DNA from: Clostridia bacterium
GTDB lineage: Bacteria > Bacillota > Clostridia > Oscillospirales > CAG-272
Length of the DNA: 64,000 nucleotides
Assembly: GCA_017456545.1 (NCBI GenBank)
Contig: JAFTJE010000031.1
Coordinates: 1-64,000, forward strand
Direction: 5' to 3'
Each line of letters opens with the position of its first letter. The stretch's first letter is position 1. The translations under genes were made by a program, and so were the position numbers. Positions 1 through 8,330 of the stretch are shown in pieces. The notes beneath the pieces were generated by a model. It saw nothing but the letters and a program-made list of their open reading frames with translations, was not told the DNA's origin and did not search any database.

Positions 1-180
1 GCATCAGCCTGCTCATTTACCTGATTATTTGCAGGAGCATCAGCCTGTTCATTTACCTGATTATTTGCAGGAGCATCAGCCTGCTCATTTACCTGATTAT
101 CTGCAGGAGCATCAGCCTGCTCATTTACCTGATTATCTGCAGGAGCATTAGTCTGCTCATTTACCTGGTTCTGCATAGAG
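1..180. repeat. 36-bp tandem coding repeat, four close units and one diverged
   Basis: Units start at positions 1, 37, 73 and 109, each 36 bp and differing by only one or two bases; a fifth, degenerate unit occupies 145-180. The period is a multiple of three and the units are directly abutting, so this is a protein repeat (12 residues), not a CRISPR array. The array continues to the window edge, so its full length is unknown. Confidence 0.9.
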
Positions 181-254
181 CCGTTGCCGTCATCATATGT
201 ATAGTTGTCAACAAGGTCCTCGAACTTAATGTCATTGTTTTTATTTTCGTTCAT
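1..254 (-). CDS. Repeat-rich hypothetical protein, N-terminal part (cut by window edge)
   Basis: An open frame begins at ATG 254 on the minus strand and runs off the left edge, so only about 85 residues are visible. A good Shine-Dalgarno (AAAGGAGTT on the minus strand) sits just upstream. The first 28 residues are hydrophilic and acidic (start MNENKNNDIKFEDL). They are followed by four near-identical 12-residue repeats of the form QVNEQADAPA(D/N)N plus a divergent first unit, encoded by a 36-bp tandem repeat. No known domain is visible; composition suggests an extended, disordered N-terminal region, and the rest of the protein lies outside the window. The neighbour is a membrane DUF2752 gene transcribed away from it. 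Function unknown. Confidence 0.7.
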   Translation of the reverse strand, partial: MNENKNNDIKFEDLVDNYTYDDGNGSMQNQVNEQTNAPADNQVNEQADAPADNQVNEQADAPANNQVNEQADAPANNQVNEQAD

Positions 255-385
255 AAGAGTAACTCCTTTCCTGTTTGATATTAGACAGTATAGAAGACAA
301 TACACAGTCTGTGCACTGCTTCTTTACTTTAATAAAATAATTTTATCATTAAATGTGAAAAAAAGCAATAGTTATTTATAAAAAA

Positions 386-414
386 TTGACTTTTGTTGCA
401 TTGTGTGATAAAAT
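386..414 (+). promoter_or_regulatory. Vegetative (sigma-A) promoter for the DUF2752 gene
   Basis: TTGACT at 386-391 and TAAAAT at 409-414 are separated by 17 bp. The expected transcription start is near 421, which leaves only about 8 nucleotides before the GTG start at 429. Confidence 0.7.
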
Positions 415-428
415 AATTTTGAACAGGG

Positions 429-839
429 GTGATAAAAATAAGCAAGACATTAAGAAAAATAGTAATTGTAAATTGCATAGTACTTGTATTTGTTTCGGCC
501 TTTGTAATTGTAGCTCAGCTCATATCCGATTCCGGTGGACACCAATGTGATTTTTTTCGTGTAACGGGATTTTACTGTCCCGGCTGTGGAGGTACAAGGG
601 CTGTTTTTGCAATACTGAGATTTGATATTGCATCGGCAATCAAATATAATGTAACGGTTCCATTTGGAATATTTGTTTACCTGTACTATAACATCAGGTC
701 TGTAATTGCCTGTATTGATAACGAAAAAGACTATTTTATAAAACAGAAGTATATACTATGTATTATCCTTGCTGTTGTTATTGTATTGAATTGCATTGTA
801 AAAAATGTACTTTATCATGGATGGGGAATAGGATTTTGA
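429..839 (+). CDS. DUF2752 family membrane protein
   Basis: A small integral membrane protein of 136 residues. It has a hydrophobic N-terminal segment (about residues 10-32), then the family signature with a Cys-rich CPGCGGTRA motif around residues 51-59, and two further hydrophobic segments. This arrangement is diagnostic of DUF2752, whose function is unknown. The start is GTG 429: an in-frame TGA lies at 420-422 and no ATG is available, so no longer form is possible. No clear Shine-Dalgarno is present and the predicted 5' leader is very short. The divergent neighbour encodes a repeat-rich protein. Confidence 0.8.
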   Translation: MIKISKTLRKIVIVNCIVLVFVSAFVIVAQLISDSGGHQCDFFRVTGFYCPGCGGTRAVFAILRFDIASAIKYNVTVPFGIFVYLYYNIRSVIACIDNEKDYFIKQKYILCIILAVVIVLNCIVKNVLYHGWGIGF

Positions 840-848
840 TGTATATGC

Positions 849-877
849 TTGACATTTGTCTAAATATATGATAAAAT
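849..877 (+). promoter_or_regulatory. Sigma-A promoter for the CNNM/CorC gene
   Basis: Consensus TTGACA at 849-854, 17-bp spacer, TAAAAT at 872-877. It lies 10 bp after the stop of the preceding gene, so the transporter is its own transcription unit. Confidence 0.75.
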
Positions 878-913
878 ATTTATAATTTTATATTATGGAG
901 GAACAAAATAATT

Positions 914-2203
914 ATGGACGGTGACAGTATAGGGTTGATTATCGTAATGGTAATTCTACTTGCTATGTCAGCTTTCTTTTCAGCAACGGAAACAGCGTTT
1001 TCCACATTCAATCGCATAAGGATGAAGAGTATGGCACAGAGTGGCAACAAAAAGGCAGCTCTTGTTATGAAGTATGATGAAAAATACGATAAAATGCTTA
1101 ACAGCGTTCTTATTGGAAACAACATCGTAAATATATCCCTTTCATCCATCGCAACAGTATTCTTTGTAGACATATTTACAAAGATGAATCCCGAATCGGC
1201 TCAGTCCGTGGGAGCAACAATATCTACGGTTATAGTAACTGTAGCAGTACTTATCTTCGGTGAGATAATGCCAAAGATAATCGCAAAGGGACACGCAGAT
1301 AAGGTAGCACTTCGCTTTGTCCACATTGTTAACGGTGTGATAATTATACTTACACCACTCAGCCTTATTTTCGGTGCATGGAGTAAGCTTGTTATGAAGG
1401 TGTTTAAGTCCAAGGACCAGAACACTGTTACAGAGGAAGAGCTTATGACAATAGTTGATGAAGCAGAGGAGGACGGCACCATCGAGTCTGATGAGGGTGA
1501 CCTTATCCGTTCTGCCATCGAGTTTAATGATGTTAGTGCGGGTGATATTCTTACTCCCCGTGTTGATATATATGCAATTTCCAAGGATGATACAATAGAA
1601 GAGATTGCAAAATCGTTTACCGAAAGTGCGTTTTCACGCCTTCCCGTATACGGTGAGGATATGGACGATATTATCGGTATCCTTCACGAAAAGGATTTCT
1701 TCGTTGCTTATCATAATAAGTGTGATTCAATTAATGAATACATACAAAAGCCCGAATATGTTTCCGAGCATATTAAGGTAGCAGACCTTTTACAGGTTCT
1801 CAAAGCTAAAAAGACCCATATGGCTATTGTAGTTGATGAATACGGTGGAACTATGGGACTTGTAACCATGGAGGATATTATTGAGGAGCTTATCGGCGAT
1901 GTATTTGACGAGCACGATGAGGTAACCAACGAATACCAGGAGCTTCCCGACGGACGCTTTAAGGTAGATTGCGGAGCAGACCTTGATGATTTCTTCGACA
2001 AGTTTAATGTTGTAATAGACAGTGAGGAGGATATGCCTCAGACGGTTAACGGCTTTATTATGAAGGAGCTTGAGTCATTCCCCCAGGTTGGTGACGGATT
2101 TGAATACAGAAATCTTAAAATAGAAATCAGCAAAATCGGTCCGAAGCGAGTAGAGGAAATACTCGTTGAAATAATTAAACAAGAGGAAGAGGACGCTGAA
2201 TAA
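914..2203 (+). CDS. CNNM/CorC (HlyC) family CBS-domain transporter, probable Mg2+ exporter
   Basis: A 429-residue protein with the full CNNM architecture. The N-terminal DUF21 domain has hydrophobic helices in residues 1-150. A CBS pair covers about residues 200-330 (ILTPRVDIYAI near its start). A C-terminal CorC_HlyC transporter-associated domain covers about 345-425 (ELPDGRFKVD). Relatives include Staphylococcus MpfA and Bacillus YhdP/YugS, implicated in magnesium efflux or resistance; this role is transferred by family, and haemolysin annotations of relatives are historical. GGAGG at 896-900 is the best Shine-Dalgarno but lies unusually far (13 nt) from ATG 914. The stop codon lies inside a terminator hairpin. 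Confidence 0.88.
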   Translation: MDGDSIGLIIVMVILLAMSAFFSATETAFSTFNRIRMKSMAQSGNKKAALVMKYDEKYDKMLNSVLIGNNIVNISLSSIATVFFVDIFTKMNPESAQSVGATISTVIVTVAVLIFGEIMPKIIAKGHADKVALRFVHIVNGVIIILTPLSLIFGAWSKLVMKVFKSKDQNTVTEEELMTIVDEAEEDGTIESDEGDLIRSAIEFNDVSAGDILTPRVDIYAISKDDTIEEIAKSFTESAFSRLPVYGEDMDDIIGILHEKDFFVAYHNKCDSINEYIQKPEYVSEHIKVADLLQVLKAKKTHMAIVVDEYGGTMGLVTMEDIIEELIGDVFDEHDEVTNEYQELPDGRFKVDCGADLDDFFDKFNVVIDSEEDMPQTVNGFIMKELESFPQVGDGFEYRNLKIEISKIGPKRVEEILVEIIKQEEEDAE

Positions 2204-2215
2204 GCGTCCTTTTTT
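2191..2215 (+). terminator. Intrinsic terminator overlapping the CNNM stop codon
   Basis: Stem GGACGCT (2191-2197) pairs with AGCGTCC (2203-2209) across a 5-nt loop and is followed by six T. The TAA stop (2201-2203) of the transporter gene is in the loop and start of the 3' arm. The Shine-Dalgarno AGGTG of the next gene follows at once. Confidence 0.75.
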
Positions 2216-2225
2216 AGGTGAATTT

Positions 2226-2795
2226 ATGAATGTATTTGATTTTGACGGAACAATATATGACGGAGACAGCTCTAAGGACTTTTACTTCTATTGTCTGAAA
2301 AAGTATCCCAAAATAAGGAAAAGAGCTCCCGCAACCCTTCTTTTCGGTGCAGGCTATGGATTGAGGATAGTTAAGAAGCTTACATTTAAGGAAAAGCTTT
2401 TCAGCTTTGTTCAGGATATTGAGGATCTTGACAAGGCAGTAGAGGACTTCTGGGCTACGCACAAGAAGAACATTAAAAACTGGTATCTGGCAATGAAGAA
2501 GCCGACGGATATTATTATTTCCGCCTCCCCTGAATTTTTACTTAAGGGTATCTGTGCAGAGCTTGGTGCAGAATTTCTTATGGCATCCCGTGTTGATAAG
2601 AAAACAGGTAAATTTGACGGTGCCAACTGTCACGGAGAGGAGAAGGTTAAACGCTTCTATGAGCTTTATCCCGATGCCCACATTGATGAATTTTACTCCG
2701 ACCTATATTGTGATGCTCCCCTTGCACGCTTAGCCGATAAGGCGTTTATTGTAAAAGGAGAGGAGCTTTTACCCTGGAATAAGAAAAAGCTTTAA
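2226..2795 (+). CDS. HAD superfamily (HAD-IB type) phosphatase
   Basis: A 189-residue haloacid-dehalogenase hydrolase resembling phosphoserine phosphatase-like HAD-IB proteins. Motif I is DFDGTIYDGD at the N-terminus (Asp5 nucleophile, Asp7 general acid), motif II the Ser in IIISASPEF, and the C-terminal Asp-rich motif is FYSDLYCDAPLA. A helical cap insertion lies between motifs I and II. The substrate cannot be told from sequence; a small phosphomonoester is likely. ATG 2226 is 6 bp after AGGTG. The gene follows a terminator, so it is expressed by read-through or a promoter inside the upstream gene. Confidence 0.8.
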   Translation: MNVFDFDGTIYDGDSSKDFYFYCLKKYPKIRKRAPATLLFGAGYGLRIVKKLTFKEKLFSFVQDIEDLDKAVEDFWATHKKNIKNWYLAMKKPTDIIISASPEFLLKGICAELGAEFLMASRVDKKTGKFDGANCHGEEKVKRFYELYPDAHIDEFYSDLYCDAPLARLADKAFIVKGEELLPWNKKKL

Positions 2796-2820
2796 GCTCA
2801 TCAACCACAAAAATACAATA

Positions 2821-2849
2821 AAAAACGAGTGAGAAATCACTCGTTTTTT
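2821..2849. terminator. Bidirectional terminator between convergent genes
   Basis: AAAAACGAGTGA (2821-2832) pairs perfectly with TCACTCGTTTTT (2837-2848) over a GAAA loop. The A and T runs on both sides let it act in both directions. The 3' arm overlaps the last codons of the leftward gene ending at 2837. Confidence 0.8.
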
Positions 2850-3394
2850 GCGTTATTCAATTTAACCTGCCGACTTCCTTCAAGCCTTATGAGTGTCTTA
2901 TAAAGAGGATAAATAAGAGTACATAAAGCAATATTGCCGACCATGTGGATGATATCGAAGACAGCTCCGGCAGAAAGCCATGCAAGTGCCATTTCAAGAT
3001 TAAGATTATACATTATAATTTGAAATGGAAGATACATAAGCCCAAAGAGAAGACCGTGGAGCCCTGAGAAAATCATACACAGAGCCACCTTAAGCTTTAT
3101 ATTCGCCTTTTTTGGAATAAGCATGACTAATAACCAAAGTATGGGGAATATATATATATACGGTATCCACCAGAGGGAATAGCCTGCCGATATTACAAGG
3201 GATGTGACGGCAGTTATCATAACATATATGAGTATTGGGATAATCGCCCTCCACCTGTATACAAGGGATAAAACACATATTAAAAGTGCCACACCGTGTA
3301 CATTCGGTATCATCTCAAATATTATATCGGAAAGATACAGCATTACTCCAAACATGGTATAGAGCACCATGTTGAAGACATTTATTTTTTTCAT
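2837..3394 (-). CDS. Putative ECF transporter substrate-binding S component
   Basis: A 185-residue, very hydrophobic protein with about six membrane segments, the size and fold type of ECF transporter S components (about 180-200 residues). Loops between helices are short and the C-terminus is charged. ECF S components bind a vitamin or metal and dock on a shared EcfA-EcfA'-EcfT module; such a module is encoded at 22109-24682. The ligand is not predictable here. Its start overlaps the stop of the upstream cyclophilin gene by 4 bp (ATGA), so the two are translationally coupled. It could also be an unrelated small membrane protein. Confidence 0.55.
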   Translation of the reverse strand: MKKINVFNMVLYTMFGVMLYLSDIIFEMIPNVHGVALLICVLSLVYRWRAIIPILIYVMITAVTSLVISAGYSLWWIPYIYIFPILWLLVMLIPKKANIKLKVALCMIFSGLHGLLFGLMYLPFQIIMYNLNLEMALAWLSAGAVFDIIHMVGNIALCTLIYPLYKTLIRLEGSRQVKLNNAKNE

Positions 3395-3867
3395 TCCTCT
3401 ATAAGTGTAACAGCCTTCATCCTCATATCAATTATAGGACGGTCCGCATTATTAGTTTTTACCTGTGCAATTTCATCAACTACCTCCATACCGGATATAA
3501 CCTTACCGAAGGCAGCATACTCTCCGTCAAGGAACTTTCCGTCTGCGTGCATGATGAAGAATTGAGAGGATGCGGAATTAGGATGCTGGCTCCTTGCCAT
3601 AGATATAACACCTCTCACATGGGAGATGGTGTTGGGGAAGCCGTTGGAAGCGAATTCACCCTTGATATGCTCACCGCTACCGCCACAGCCTGTACCGGTA
3701 GGGTCGCCGCCCTGTATCATAAATCCTTCAATAACTCTGTGGAAAATAAGTCCGTCATAAAAGCCTTTTTTAACGAGATTCTTAAAATTGTTTACTGTGA
3801 TGGGAGCTTTATCCTCATATAACTCTATTTGGATAATACCTCCGTTTTCCATTTCTATTTTAATCAT
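3391..3867 (-). CDS. Cyclophilin-type peptidyl-prolyl cis-trans isomerase
   Basis: A cytosolic single-domain cyclophilin (158 residues from the preferred start). Catalytic features are clear: the Arg-containing FHRVIEGFMIQGGDPTGTG motif, a central SMAR segment with SSQFFI, and the C-terminal FGKVISGMEVVD. No signal peptide is present, so it resembles PpiB rather than the secreted forms. ATG 3867 is preferred over the ATG 21 bp upstream (3888) because GGGGTG lies 8-9 nt before it and conserved sequence begins at MIKIEMENGG. It catalyses proline isomerisation during protein folding. Operon with the S-component-like gene (4-bp overlap). Confidence 0.93.
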   Translation of the reverse strand: MIKIEMENGGIIQIELYEDKAPITVNNFKNLVKKGFYDGLIFHRVIEGFMIQGGDPTGTGCGGSGEHIKGEFASNGFPNTISHVRGVISMARSQHPNSASSQFFIMHADGKFLDGEYAAFGKVISGMEVVDEIAQVKTNNADRPIIDMRMKAVTLIEE

Positions 3868-3898
3868 AATACACCCCGAAAATAACATACTTTATACT

Positions 3899-3927
3899 AT
3901 TCTAACAGAAAATAAGGCAAAAGTCAA
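3899..3927 (-). promoter_or_regulatory. Sigma-A promoter for the cyclophilin operon
   Basis: On the minus strand TTGACT (3922-3927), 17-bp spacer, TAGAAT (3899-3904). Placement fits the start at 3867. Confidence 0.7.
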
Positions 3928-3964
3928 ATGTTTTAATAAATTAACTGAAAAATAGGAGATTTTT

Positions 3965-5056
3965 ATGGAAAAATATCGAAAAATAGCGTATTTTGGTGCC
4001 AGCGTGATACTTGTCTTTATTGCATTCATATTATTTGTAAAATTTATTTTTCCCATTTTGCTTCCTTTTTTGATAGCCTTATTTATAGCCTTTATATCAA
4101 GGCCCTTGGTTGACAGAATATGCAGAAAAACAAGGCTTAACCGGTCTGCAGTCAGCATAATAATTATGCTGCTTCTTTTGTTTTTTACCTTTTATATTCT
4201 TTTTGTTTCCGTATCCTATGCCGTTACACAAATCGGAAATATTATAGCCACCGTTACGGAGCAGCTCTCCACGGAGGATAATTATATAACGGATTTTTTC
4301 AGCTTCATAGACGGCTTAAAGCTCAGATTCCCCTTTTTAGATGACGGGATTATGGGTGGAGAAAGCTCTGTTTATTCGATGGCAGTTGATATGATACAGG
4401 AGGGACTAAGAAGCGTCGGAATGCGTATTACATCTGCTTTAGCAAGAGTCATAGCCTCCCTGCCGAGCATTATTATAACAGCCGTTGTAGTGATTCTGTC
4501 ACTGTTTTACTTTGCCAAGGATTATGATAAAATTACAGCATATATAAGGGAGCTGTTGCCAAAGAGAATGAGAAAAACAGCCCGTAACATTAAAAATGAT
4601 ATTTTGAATGTGGTTATAAAATACTTCAAATCCTATTTTCTTCTTTTCTTGCTCACCTTTGCAGAGCTGTTTGTTGGCTTTATTATCCTTAAAATACCCA
4701 ATGCCTTTGTCCTTTCAGGTCTTATTGCAACGGTGGATATTCTTCCTGTTTTAGGTGTGGGAAGTGTACTTATTCCCTGGGCAATTATTGTTTTTATCGG
4801 TGGAAACTCACCCCTTGCCATAGGACTCCTTGTGCTGTATGCAATAGTGTATTTCTTAAGGCAGATACAGGAGCCGAGAATTGTGGGTAAGCAGATGAAT
4901 GTCCATCCTGTTTTTGCCCTGTTTACTATGTATGCAGGACTTAAAATAGGTGGAATATTCGGTATGATTGTAGGTCCCTTTGTAGCTTTTGTAATAAAAA
5001 CCGTTTATGACAGTATCAAAAATAAAAAAGATATTGAAAACGGGGAAAATATGTGA
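3965..5056 (+). CDS. AI-2E family / YtvI-like permease
   Basis: A 363-residue polytopic membrane protein of the PF01594 family. Two helices at the N-terminus (residues about 10-60) are followed by a helix near 65-90, a long extracytoplasmic stretch (about 95-170), then a C-terminal block of five or so helices with the family motif around VDILPVLGVG and a conserved late segment RQIQEPRIVGKQ. In Bacillus the relative YtvI is a sporulation membrane protein; other family members export AI-2 or act as Na+/H+ antiporters. In this spore-former the YtvI role is plausible but not proven. Shine-Dalgarno TAGGAG precedes ATG 3965. Confidence 0.8.
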   Translation: MEKYRKIAYFGASVILVFIAFILFVKFIFPILLPFLIALFIAFISRPLVDRICRKTRLNRSAVSIIIMLLLLFFTFYILFVSVSYAVTQIGNIIATVTEQLSTEDNYITDFFSFIDGLKLRFPFLDDGIMGGESSVYSMAVDMIQEGLRSVGMRITSALARVIASLPSIIITAVVVILSLFYFAKDYDKITAYIRELLPKRMRKTARNIKNDILNVVIKYFKSYFLLFLLTFAELFVGFIILKIPNAFVLSGLIATVDILPVLGVGSVLIPWAIIVFIGGNSPLAIGLLVLYAIVYFLRQIQEPRIVGKQMNVHPVFALFTMYAGLKIGGIFGMIVGPFVAFVIKTVYDSIKNKKDIENGENM

Positions 5057-5062
5057 TATTAT
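5034..5062 (+). promoter_or_regulatory. Probable sigma-A promoter for trpS
   Basis: TTGAAA at 5034-5039 and TATTAT at 5057-5062 with 17-bp spacing, overlapping the end of the upstream gene. The 45-nt leader has no room for a T-box, so no tRNA-Trp sensing is seen. Confidence 0.45.
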
Positions 5063-5106
5063 ATTTATATTATAGGATTTGACAACTGTTAGGAGATATA
5101 AATATT

Positions 5107-6111
5107 ATGTTTAACGATAAGAAAGTGGTATTTTCGGGAGTACAGCCCTCAGGTAATCTTACAATAGGAAATTACCTCGGTGCTATCCGTAATTTCAGTG
5201 CATTCTCCGAGGAGTACCATTGCTACTACTGTGTAGTTGATATGCACGCTATTACCGTTCGTCAGGTTCCTGCTGAGCTAAGACGCAGAACCTATGAGAC
5301 CCTGGCACTTTACATAGCCTGTGGCCTTGACCCTCAGAAGAACACCCTGTTTGTACAGAGCCATGTTCCCCAGCATGCAGAGCTGGGCTGGGTGCTTGAC
5401 TGCTATACCATGTTTGGTGAGCTCTCCCGTATGACACAGTTTAAGGACAAGAGTGCAAAGAACGCCGATAATATAAATGCAGGACTTTTCACATATCCTG
5501 CCCTTATGGCATCGGATATACTCCTTTACCAGACAGAGCTTGTACCCGTTGGTCAGGACCAGAAGCAGCATCTTGAATTAGCCCGTGATATTGCCAATCG
5601 CTTTAACCAGATATACGGAGAGACCTTTGTAGTGCCCGAGGGATATATTGCCAAGGGTGGTGCAAAGATAATGTCCCTTCAGGAGCCAACAAAGAAAATG
5701 AGCAAGTCCGACGCTAACGAAAACGCCGTTGTTCGTATTCTTGACTCTAAGGACGATATTATAAGAAAGTTCAAGCGTGCAGTTACCGACTCGGGTAACG
5801 AGATTATCTGTGGAGAGGGCAAGGAGGGAATTACCAACCTTCTTAATATTTATACCTGCTTCACCGATAAGACCGTTGAGGAGGCACAGCGTGAATTTGC
5901 GGGAATGGGCTACGGAGCCTTCAAGCTTGCTGTTGGTGAGGTTTGTGCAGACAGCCTCCGTCCCGTGAGAGACGAATTTGCCCGACTTATGGCAGATAAA
6001 GCATACCTTGAGCAGGTTATGGCACAGGGTGCAGAGGACGCATACAAAAATGCCCGTCGCACAATGTCCAAGGTTCGCAGAAAGCTCGGCTTTACAGAGC
6101 TTAAAAGATAA
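5107..6111 (+). CDS. trpS: Tryptophanyl-tRNA synthetase
   Basis: A class I aminoacyl-tRNA synthetase of the normal bacterial length (334 residues). It charges tRNA-Trp with tryptophan using ATP in the cytosol. The HIGH-like signature is PSGNLTIGNY (about residues 14-23) and the KMSKS loop is KKMSKSD near residue 198. Between them are the tryptophan-pocket segment MASDILLYQ and VPVGQDQKQHLEL, typical of TrpRS. Shine-Dalgarno AGGAGA precedes ATG 5107. A palindromic terminator follows. Monocistronic. Confidence 0.97.
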   Translation: MFNDKKVVFSGVQPSGNLTIGNYLGAIRNFSAFSEEYHCYYCVVDMHAITVRQVPAELRRRTYETLALYIACGLDPQKNTLFVQSHVPQHAELGWVLDCYTMFGELSRMTQFKDKSAKNADNINAGLFTYPALMASDILLYQTELVPVGQDQKQHLELARDIANRFNQIYGETFVVPEGYIAKGGAKIMSLQEPTKKMSKSDANENAVVRILDSKDDIIRKFKRAVTDSGNEIICGEGKEGITNLLNIYTCFTDKTVEEAQREFAGMGYGAFKLAVGEVCADSLRPVRDEFARLMADKAYLEQVMAQGAEDAYKNARRTMSKVRRKLGFTELKR

Positions 6112-6138
6112 TCAGACTGTCACAAAAGGATAAATAAT

Positions 6139-6170
6139 AAAACGGACTGAATTCAGTCCGTTTTGTTTTA
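6139..6170. terminator. Terminator after trpS, shared with the convergent gene
   Basis: A perfect inverted repeat around 6139-6164 with arms AAAACGGACTGAA/TTCAGTCCGTTTT, followed by further T. It overlaps no coding sequence of trpS and ends at the stop of the leftward gene at 6168. Confidence 0.75.
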
Positions 6171-7082
6171 TTCCGTTACCCCGTGAGCCTTAAGCCAACG
6201 GAGCTGCTCCATTGTAGGCTCGGAGATAATGCCCTCCTGATATGGAGCAACATTGTAGGCGAACACGCCTCCCCCTGCCTTAACCTTGTTTATATAGTCA
6301 AGCACCTTTTCGTTTGAGTGAACGGGAGTGGGTGTTCCGGGCTTTTCGTGTACCCAGAAGTCATCCATCCAGCAAAGACCGAACCACTGTGTATCTCCCT
6401 CACCGGAGAAGCGACCGTTTGGCAAGAAGGAAAGGTCGTTTTCCTCTCCTGCCTGATAGTCGGAAATACCACGCCCCCAATCACAGCCCCAGGGCTCGAC
6501 ACCACGGAAATTAAAGGCTACAACAGAGTCGGGGTTACCTGCACGCAGAGCCTCTGCATAGCGTTTGTAATCGTACCTTGTGCCTCTGCCCTTGCAAATA
6601 GGAGGCTCATAGCAGCAGTCTATCCACCAGCCGTGTATACGCTTGCCGTATCTTTTGGAGATAGCCTCTGTAAGCTTGTCGCATATCTCTGCGTGATACT
6701 CGGGCTCCTCCCAGAATTTTGTTTTTTCCATATAACCGGGAGTGGTGGAGCCCTCGCCGTTAAAATAGAACATCAGCCGTATTCCGTGAGGATCAAGCCT
6801 GTCTGCAAGCTCTGTAATAAGGTCACGGTGGGAGGTATAGCCCTCTATTATTTCATCAAGCTCAGGTAAAGGAAAGGGCACAAACATATCTGCGTGGGTA
6901 ATGGTAAAAAACAGAAATTTTGCCCCACTCTCCACAACCTGGGAAACAAATTTGTCAAGCTGAAAATCCTTTATGGCATCGGCGTGAGGCTTCTTATCCC
7001 CCTCCATAGGCCGGGAATGGGTGGTCCAATGTACAAAGAGTCCGAATTTCGCTTCGTAAAGCCAATCTGTTCTGTTACTCAT
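6168..7082 (-). CDS. GH29-like alpha-L-fucosidase family protein
   Basis: A 304-residue soluble protein with no signal peptide. The N-terminus WLYEAKFGLFVHW is the family hallmark of GH29 alpha-L-fucosidases, and the strand carrying the catalytic nucleophile is recognisable as WWIDCCY around residue 155. It contains only the catalytic barrel; the C-terminal beta-sandwich of typical fucosidases (about 450 residues or more) is absent. It would act on intracellular fucosides or related glycosides; substrate uncertain. Shine-Dalgarno AGGAGG precedes ATG 7082. It lies downstream of ychF and its terminator on the same strand. Confidence 0.68.
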   Translation of the reverse strand: MSNRTDWLYEAKFGLFVHWTTHSRPMEGDKKPHADAIKDFQLDKFVSQVVESGAKFLFFTITHADMFVPFPLPELDEIIEGYTSHRDLITELADRLDPHGIRLMFYFNGEGSTTPGYMEKTKFWEEPEYHAEICDKLTEAISKRYGKRIHGWWIDCCYEPPICKGRGTRYDYKRYAEALRAGNPDSVVAFNFRGVEPWGCDWGRGISDYQAGEENDLSFLPNGRFSGEGDTQWFGLCWMDDFWVHEKPGTPTPVHSNEKVLDYINKVKAGGGVFAYNVAPYQEGIISEPTMEQLRWLKAHGVTE

Positions 7083-7103
7083 AATAAATCCTCCTATGGT
7101 TTA

Positions 7104-7140
7104 TAAAAAACGGACAATGCGATTATGCCTTGTCCGTTTC
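7104..7140 (-). terminator. Terminator after ychF
   Basis: On the minus strand, stem AAACGGACAA/TTGTCCGTTT (plus positions 7130-7139 and 7108-7117) with a run of T at the end, between ychF and the GH29-like gene. Some read-through into the glycosidase is possible. Confidence 0.7.
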
Positions 7141-7173
7141 TGTAATTTTGTTCTGTATAGTATGGTCTCTGTA

Positions 7174-8268
7174 TTAAACATTAAACCTGAATAATACTAT
7201 ATCTCCGTCTGCAATTACATACTCCTTACCCTCAGAACGGACAAGTCCCTTTTCCTTAGCTGCGTTCATTGTTCCGCAAGCCATAAGGTCATCAAAGGAA
7301 ACTATCTCAGCACGGATAAATCCTCTCTCAAAGTCGGAGTGAATCTTTCCTGCTGCCTGGGGTGCCTTAGTACCCTTTACAATAGTCCAGGCACGAACCT
7401 CCTTAGGACCTGCAGTAAGATAACTTATAAGACCGAGAAGAGAATAGCTTGCCTTGATAAGCCTGTCAAGACCGCTTTCCTCAATACCCAGGTCGGAGAG
7501 GAACATTTCCTTATCCTCACCGTCAAGCTCTGCAATTTCCGCCTCTATCTCTGCACACACGGGGATAACCTCACTCTTTTCGGTGGAGGCAAACTCGGCA
7601 ATACTTGAGTAAAGGGGATTGGCAGAGAGGTCTGTACCGATATCACTCTCGCTGATATTTGCAGCGTAAATAACGGGCTTGATTGTGAGCAAAGCCACAT
7701 CCCCCATCATCTCAGCCTCCTCCTCTGTATAATCGAGAGAACGGGCTGTCTTGCCATCCATAAGGGATGCAAGGACTCTTTCATAAAGAGCAACCTTGGG
7801 GGCAAGGGTTTTATCACCCTTCATCGCCTTTTTAAGGCTGTCAATTCTTCTTTCGATAATTTCAATATCGGAGAAGATAAGCTCAAGATTTATAGTTTCC
7901 ACATCACGGATAGGGTCAACGCTTCCGTCAACATGGATAATATCATTATTTTCAAAGCAACGCACAACATGGATAATTGCGTCCACCTCACGGATATGGG
8001 AGAGGAATTTGTTACCGAGACCCTCACCCTTTGATGCTCCACGCACAAGACCTGCAATATCTACAAATTCAATAACAGCGGGAGTATAGAGCTCCGGCTT
8101 ATACATTTTTGCAAGCTCGTCAAGACGGGAGTCGGGAACTGCAACAATACCTACATTAGGCTCAATTGTGCAGAAGGGATAGTTTGCACTCTGTGCTCCT
8201 GCATTTGTAAGGGCGTTAAAAAGTGTACTTTTACCAACATTGGGCAATCCAACAATACCAAGCTTCAT
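7174..8268 (-). CDS. ychF: Redox-regulated ATPase YchF (Obg-family)
   Basis: A 364-residue P-loop protein of the Obg/YchF family, a ribosome-associated ATPase implicated in stress responses. G1/Walker A is GLPNVGKST at residues 6-14. G3 is [14 protein letters not shown] near 70. The specificity region is altered (NxxE-like, YAANISESD), as expected for the ATP-preferring YchF. The C-terminal TGS domain is present ([21 protein letters not shown]). Length is normal. A consensus promoter lies at 8302-8330. Confidence 0.96.
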   Translation of the reverse strand: MKLGIVGLPNVGKSTLFNALTNAGAQSANYPFCTIEPNVGIVAVPDSRLDELAKMYKPELYTPAVIEFVDIAGLVRGASKGEGLGNKFLSHIREVDAIIHVVRCFENNDIIHVDGSVDPIRDVETINLELIFSDIEIIERRIDSLKKAMKGDKTLAPKVALYERVLASLMDGKTARSLDYTEEEAEMMGDVALLTIKPVIYAANISESDIGTDLSANPLYSSIAEFASTEKSEVIPVCAEIEAEIAELDGEDKEMFLSDLGIEESGLDRLIKASYSLLGLISYLTAGPKEVRAWTIVKGTKAPQAAGKIHSDFERGFIRAEIVSFDDLMACGTMNAAKEKGLVRSEGKEYVIADGDIVLFRFNV

Positions 8269-8301
8269 TATAATACCTCAATAAAATTATTGTCAGCACT
8301 A

Positions 8302-8330
8302 ATTATACATTAAATTAAATCCGTATTCAA
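8302..8330 (-). promoter_or_regulatory. Sigma-A promoter for ychF
   Basis: On the minus strand TTGAAT (8325-8330), 17-bp spacer, TATAAT (8302-8307), about 34 bp before the start codon. Confidence 0.7.

Noticed and set aside
1..180. 36-bp repeats resembling a CRISPR array
   Set aside because: Units abut with no spacers and encode a 12-residue repeat in a frame with a good start and ribosome site.
5057..5106. T-box riboswitch before trpS
   Set aside because: The leader is only about 45 nt and no T-box consensus is present.
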